Shown one piece after another: positions 12,051 to 14,908 of a stretch of DNA of 14,908 nucleotides. Below the pieces are notes generated by a model, which saw only the letters and a program-made list of their open reading frames with translations, made no database searches and was not told the DNA's origin. The DNA is taken from positions 1 to 14,908 of the forward strand of contig HF986909.1 of assembly GCA_000431075.1 (NCBI GenBank). The letters are read 5' to 3'. Made by a program: the position numbers and the translations under genes. The stretch's first letter is position 1, and every line of letters starts with the position of its first letter. This DNA comes from Firmicutes bacterium CAG:555 (GTDB lineage: Bacteria; Bacillota; Clostridia; Oscillospirales; Oscillospiraceae).

Positions 12051-13645
12051 TTTTCTCTTCCTCTTTGAGCCATATAAAGCTTGGCATACAATCCATTTTT
12101 TGCTAATAGCTCCTCATGCGTGCCGCACTCGGCAATTTTGCCGTGCTCGATGACCGCAATGAGGTCGGCGTTCCGAATGGTGGAAAGCCTGTGAGCGATA
12201 ACGATGCTCGTTCTGCCGACGCTGAGCTTGTCGAGCGAAGCCTGGATAGCCTGCTCGGTCACGGTATCGAGCGCCGAGGTCGCCTCGTCAAGAATGAGGA
12301 TGGGCGGATTTTTGAGAAACACCCGGGCGATGGAAATGCGCTGCTTCTGTCCGCCGGAGAGCATGACGCCTCTTTCTCCGATGTAGCTGTCATACCCGTC
12401 GGGCATTTCCGTTATCTCGTTATGTATCTCGGCAAGCTTTGCGGCTTGGATTATCTCCTCGTCGGTCGCATCGGGTCTGCCGTAGCGGATGTTTTCACGC
12501 ACGGTGCCTGCGAACATATACACATCCTGCTGTATCATGCCGATATTCTGCCGCAGGGAGGCCTGCGTCAGGTCACGCACATCGTTTCCGTCTACCAAAA
12601 CGGCGCCGGAGTTTACATCGTAAAAGCGCATGAGCAGCTGGCTCATGGTGGTTTTACCGCCGCCGGAGGGACCGATGAGCGCCAGCGTTTTGCCCGGCTC
12701 GACCGTGATGCTCACATCGTGCAGCACATCGGCCTTATCATAGTTAAAGCTCACATGCCTGTATTCTACACGGCCTTTGACATTTGTCAAGCTTTTTGCA
12801 TCTTTTCTGTCTTTGAGCGTCGGCTCGGTGCGCATGAGCTCCAAAAAGCGCTCGAAGCCTGCCGTGCCCTGCATGTAAAGCTCGGCAAACTGCGCAAGCT
12901 TGCGGATAGGCGTGACGAAGGTCGTGACATACAGGGTAAAGGTCACAAGCTCGATGTAATTTAGCGAGCCCTTCATCACGAGATAGCCGCCGAAGGCGAT
13001 GACCGCAAGAGGCATGATGCTTAAGGTAAACTCCATGCCGCTCATGAATAGACCCATGGTATTGTAATACTCGGTCTTGGCGCTGCGGAACTTGTCGTTG
13101 GCGGCAAGGAACTTGTCGTGCTCGAGCTCCTCGTTTGCGAAGGCCTTCGCCGTGCGGATGCCGGACACGCTGTTTTCCAGCGCCGAGAAGATGACGGCGG
13201 TCTTGCGCTTGACCTCGATGTTGGCGTCACGCATTTTGATGCGCTGGCTCATGGTGAACCACAGGCACAGCGGCAATAAAATCACGAGCACGAGCGTGAG
13301 CTTGACATTTATCGTGAACATCAGAATTATTGCACCGATGATCGTCAGCGTGCAGATGACGATGTTCTCCGGACCGTGGTGCGCAAGCTCGGTGATCTCA
13401 AACAGGTCGTTTGTCAGCCGGCTCATCACCGTGCCGGTGCGGTTGCGGTCAAAGTAATCAAACGACAGCGTCTGCACATGGTCGAAAAGATCCTCACGCA
13501 TCTGCGCCTCGATGAGAACGCCCATGCGGTGGCCGACCACGGTGATAAAGTAGTAGCACAGACCCTTTAGGATGTATGCGCCGAGCAAAATCGCCATGAC
13601 GATGAAAAAGGTCTTGTACATGCTCTGCGGCAGGTAGGTCTGCAT
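12047..13645 (-). CDS. ABC exporter (fused membrane and ATPase domains), N-terminally broken
   Basis: A half-size type IV ABC exporter of the lipid/drug/peptide group; the substrate is unknown. This 532-residue frame holds the membrane domain from its second segment (about residues 12-250) and a complete ATPase domain. That domain has Walker A GPSGGGKT (325-332), signature LSGGQ (429-433), Walker B ILILDE (449-454) and the H-loop His 485 in IVIAHRLSTI. All ATPase motifs are intact. The first ATG in this frame (13645) has no ribosome binding site. The missing first membrane segment is encoded at 13693-13818 in another frame, separated by a 32-bp duplication and stop codons. The gene is therefore a pseudogene, makes a shortened protein, or reflects an assembly error. 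Confidence 0.85.
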   Translation of the reverse strand: MQTYLPQSMYKTFFIVMAILLGAYILKGLCYYFITVVGHRMGVLIEAQMREDLFDHVQTLSFDYFDRNRTGTVMSRLTNDLFEITELAHHGPENIVICTLTIIGAIILMFTINVKLTLVLVILLPLCLWFTMSQRIKMRDANIEVKRKTAVIFSALENSVSGIRTAKAFANEELEHDKFLAANDKFRSAKTEYYNTMGLFMSGMEFTLSIMPLAVIAFGGYLVMKGSLNYIELVTFTLYVTTFVTPIRKLAQFAELYMQGTAGFERFLELMRTEPTLKDRKDAKSLTNVKGRVEYRHVSFNYDKADVLHDVSITVEPGKTLALIGPSGGGKTTMSQLLMRFYDVNSGAVLVDGNDVRDLTQASLRQNIGMIQQDVYMFAGTVRENIRYGRPDATDEEIIQAAKLAEIHNEITEMPDGYDSYIGERGVMLSGGQKQRISIARVFLKNPPILILDEATSALDTVTEQAIQASLDKLSVGRTSIVIAHRLSTIRNADLIAVIEHGKIAECGTHEELLAKNGLYAKLYMAQRGREK

Positions 13646-13660
13646 ACTGTTTTTCGATAT

Positions 13661-13724
13661 TTAGGAAAACAAAAGACCAATGGCCGACACCGCTAGGGAA
13701 ACAAAAGATCAATGGCCGACACCG
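13661..13724. repeat. 32-bp imperfect tandem duplication inside the ABC gene
   Basis: Bases 13661-13692 and 13693-13724 are two adjacent 32-base copies differing at three positions. 32 is not a multiple of three, so the second copy shifts the reading frame. On the minus strand the copies would encode VSAIDLLFP and VSAIGLLFS. Each copy ends in a stop triplet (TAG or TAA) where a tyrosine codon would be expected before ISKNSMQTYLP. Confidence 0.9.
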
Positions 13725-13818
13725 CAACGGCGCAGGCCATGTCGATGGCAAAAAGCTTCTTTTGCCCCATTATGTACGATACAAATACGGTAAGCGGTTT
13801 TTTGGTGTAGTCTTTCAT
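13693..13818 (-). pseudogene. Detached N-terminus of the ABC exporter
   Basis: ATG 13818 overlaps the rnhA stop by ATGA and encodes 41 residues beginning MKDYTKKPLTVFVSYIMGQ and ending AVSAIDLLFP before TAG. A short basic start, an amphipathic elbow helix and the first membrane segment ending in DLLFP are what an intact ABC exporter of this type has at its N-terminus. Removing one 32-bp copy brings it into frame with the main part, leaving one stop codon at the junction. Confidence 0.8.
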
Positions 13819-14252
13819 TGAAATTTCATGCGTTCGGCGACGGCAAGCTCGTCGCAGCGGTTGTTGTACTCGTTCTCGGCGTGACCCTTGACCCAGTGGC
13901 AGCGCACCTCGTGCGTTTGGCACAAATCAAGCAGCGTTTCCCACAGGTCGGTATTCAGCGCCGGTTTTTTGTCGGCCTTTTTCCAGCCGTTTTTGCGCCA
14001 TGAAACAGCCCAGCCCTTGCTGAGCGCATCGATGACATATTTTGAATCGGAATAGAGCTCGACTATGCACGGCTCTTTCAGCGCCTTGAGCGCCGAGATA
14101 ACGCCCGTGAGCTCCATGCGGTTGTTGGTGGTGCTCCTCTCGCCGCCGGACATCTCCTTTGAGCGGCCGTTATAGCGCAGAATTGCACCCCAGCCGCCCG
14201 GCCCGGGATTTCCCGAGCAGGCGCCGTCGGTGTAGATGGTCACAGTTTTCAT
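13815..14252 (-). CDS. rnhA: Ribonuclease HI
   Basis: A cytoplasmic endonuclease that removes RNA from RNA-DNA hybrids. The 145-residue product carries the full active site: D9 in YTDGACSGNPGPGGWGA, E47 in NNRMEL, D69 in YSDSKYV, H124 in WVKGHAENEYNNRCD and D134. The basic substrate-binding handle (WRKNGWKKADKKP, about 85-97) is present, as in the E. coli enzyme. It begins with MKTVTIYTDG and needs no start correction. The ribosome binding site is weak (AAGGT about 12 bases upstream). The stop overlaps the ABC gene start, placing it first in a leftward operon. Confidence 0.97.
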   Translation of the reverse strand: MKTVTIYTDGACSGNPGPGGWGAILRYNGRSKEMSGGERSTTNNRMELTGVISALKALKEPCIVELYSDSKYVIDALSKGWAVSWRKNGWKKADKKPALNTDLWETLLDLCQTHEVRCHWVKGHAENEYNNRCDELAVAERMKFQ

Positions 14253-14281
14253 TAAATCAAAATTACCTTAAAAATTTTGCT

Positions 14282-14317
14282 GACCGAGATATTTTTCGCC
14301 AAGACAAGGCGAAGGTC
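14282..14317 (-). other. Hairpin in the rnhA upstream region
   Basis: TTCGCC (14295-14300) and GGCGAA (14308-14313) pair around a 7-base loop, with outer GACC/GGTC arms at 14282-14285 and 14314-14317. No T-run follows on the minus strand, so it is not a typical terminator for the upstream gene; it may be a leader structure. The rest of 14253-14355 shows nothing else. Confidence 0.35.
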
Positions 14318-14355
14318 GGTGGGAATACTATCGGGTATGGGCGGAAAACAGCCAG

Positions 14356-14802
14356 TCAGAGGTTATACTTTCTTCTCAGGATGTTATACTCGTCCTTTTC
14401 GATCAGTCCGTTTTTGAGCATGCTCTTGAGCTGTCTGAGGCGCTTTTCCTCATCGGTAAGGTTTTCCGAGAAGTGGTCGATGTCCTCGTGGTCGGAGTCA
14501 TCGTGCTCGTCATCGTCGTACTCGGCAAGCTTTTTCATCTCGGTCATTACCTTGGAAAGGCCGGTCCTTGCGCCGGTCTTAATGTCGTCACGGGTCACCT
14601 GCGCCGTGCCGCCCTCTTTTGCCTGACGCTTCTTTGCGGCGGAGACGGCATAGATGATAACGGCAATGACGGCGCCAACGACCAGAATGCCGAAGATGCC
14701 GGGGAAATCGTCGCCTAAAATGGCTATAATGGCGATCACAAACGCAATTATCCCGCCAATGGATGACTCTTTCTTGTTGTCTTTCTTGTTGTTGTTATCC
14801 AT
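14356..14802 (-). CDS. Small membrane protein with C-terminal SHOCT domain
   Basis: A 148-residue protein of unknown function. ATG 14802 (MDNNNKKDNKKESS) is preferred over the frame's upstream extension because GGGAG precedes it. The order is a charged Asn/Lys-rich start, two closely spaced membrane segments (about residues 16-50: IGGIIAFVIAIIAILG and FGILVVGAVIAVIIYAV), a basic loop and an acidic Asp/His-rich linker (about 95-112). The C-terminal SHOCT-type motif, LRQLKSMLKNGLIEKDEYNI followed by LRRKYNL, closes it. SHOCT motifs are short helical domains often attached to membrane segments and thought to mediate oligomerisation. It is separated from rnhA by about 100 bases and may be co-transcribed with it. 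Confidence 0.75.
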   Translation of the reverse strand: MDNNNKKDNKKESSIGGIIAFVIAIIAILGDDFPGIFGILVVGAVIAVIIYAVSAAKKRQAKEGGTAQVTRDDIKTGARTGLSKVMTEMKKLAEYDDDEHDDSDHEDIDHFSENLTDEEKRLRQLKSMLKNGLIEKDEYNILRRKYNL

Positions 14803-14882
14803 TTTTTCAGTCTCCCAAATTCTTATTGCTCTTGTTGGTTGATTGACTTTATATAATATTAGTGCTGGTTGGTATATATTAA

Positions 14883-14908
14883 CTTTTCTTTGTTTTGCCA
14901 AAGAAAAG
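14883..14908. repeat. 10-bp inverted repeat at the right edge
   Basis: CTTTTCTTTG (14883-14892) and CAAAGAAAAG (14899-14908) are perfect inverted copies with a 6-base loop, ending exactly at the last base of the window. It may be part of a terminator for a gene beyond the edge or an assembly end effect. Between it and the SHOCT gene (14803-14882) the sequence is AT-rich, with no confident promoter. Confidence 0.4.

Noticed and set aside
12116..12964. 282-codon plus-strand frame opposite the ABC ATPase domain
   Set aside because: It mirrors the Walker and signature regions of the real gene; composition is that of an antisense frame.

Overview
The window looks like chromosomal DNA of a spore-forming, anaerobic-type Firmicute of the Clostridia, probably an Oscillospirales/Ruminococcaceae relative. 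The evidence is a complete gerA-type germinant receptor operon, the germination protease gpr, strong AGGAGG ribosome binding sites, a chromosomal parA-parB locus with three parS sites, and moderately high GC. The genus is inference. parS sites and an apparent rRNA promoter suggest an origin-proximal location.

Layout, left to right. (1) Positions 1-95 hold a strong leftward promoter and leader that look like the start of an rRNA operon leaving the window. (2) Positions 274-4066 hold a rightward germinant receptor operon in the order A-C-B, each gene overlapping the next by ATGA, closed by a perfect hairpin terminator. (3) Positions 4107-5600 form an AT-richer island with a leftward two-gene operon: a DUF3800 protein and a small protein whose C-terminal pattern resembles RelE/BECR-type nucleases. 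This is the best candidate for an undescribed, possibly defensive, system. (4) Positions 5609-6485 hold two tandem paralogous XRE regulators (leftward) and a divergent 52-residue conserved-type protein (rightward). Between them lie three near-identical 18-bp palindromes spaced exactly 48 bp start to start, overlapping a textbook promoter.

(5) Positions 6488-9910 hold a leftward housekeeping run: parA, parB, serS, mscL. Its promoter abuts one of three parS sites at 9957-10033. (6) gpr (leftward) and rpsT (rightward) diverge from a shared intergenic region with a 14-bp palindrome, a strong rpsT promoter and a structured leader. (7) Positions 11544-14252 hold a leftward operon of rnhA, an ABC exporter and an ECF transporter S component. 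The ABC gene is broken near its 5' end by a 32-bp imperfect tandem duplication. (8) At the right edge is a small membrane protein with a C-terminal SHOCT domain.

Functionally, the germinant receptor senses nutrients at the spore membrane and Gpr degrades spore DNA-protecting proteins after germination. ParAB/parS segregates the origin. RNase HI, SerRS, S20 and MscL are general housekeeping. The DUF3800 pair and the XRE/small-protein cassette are the accessory elements. All calls come from reading the sequence; no database search was run.
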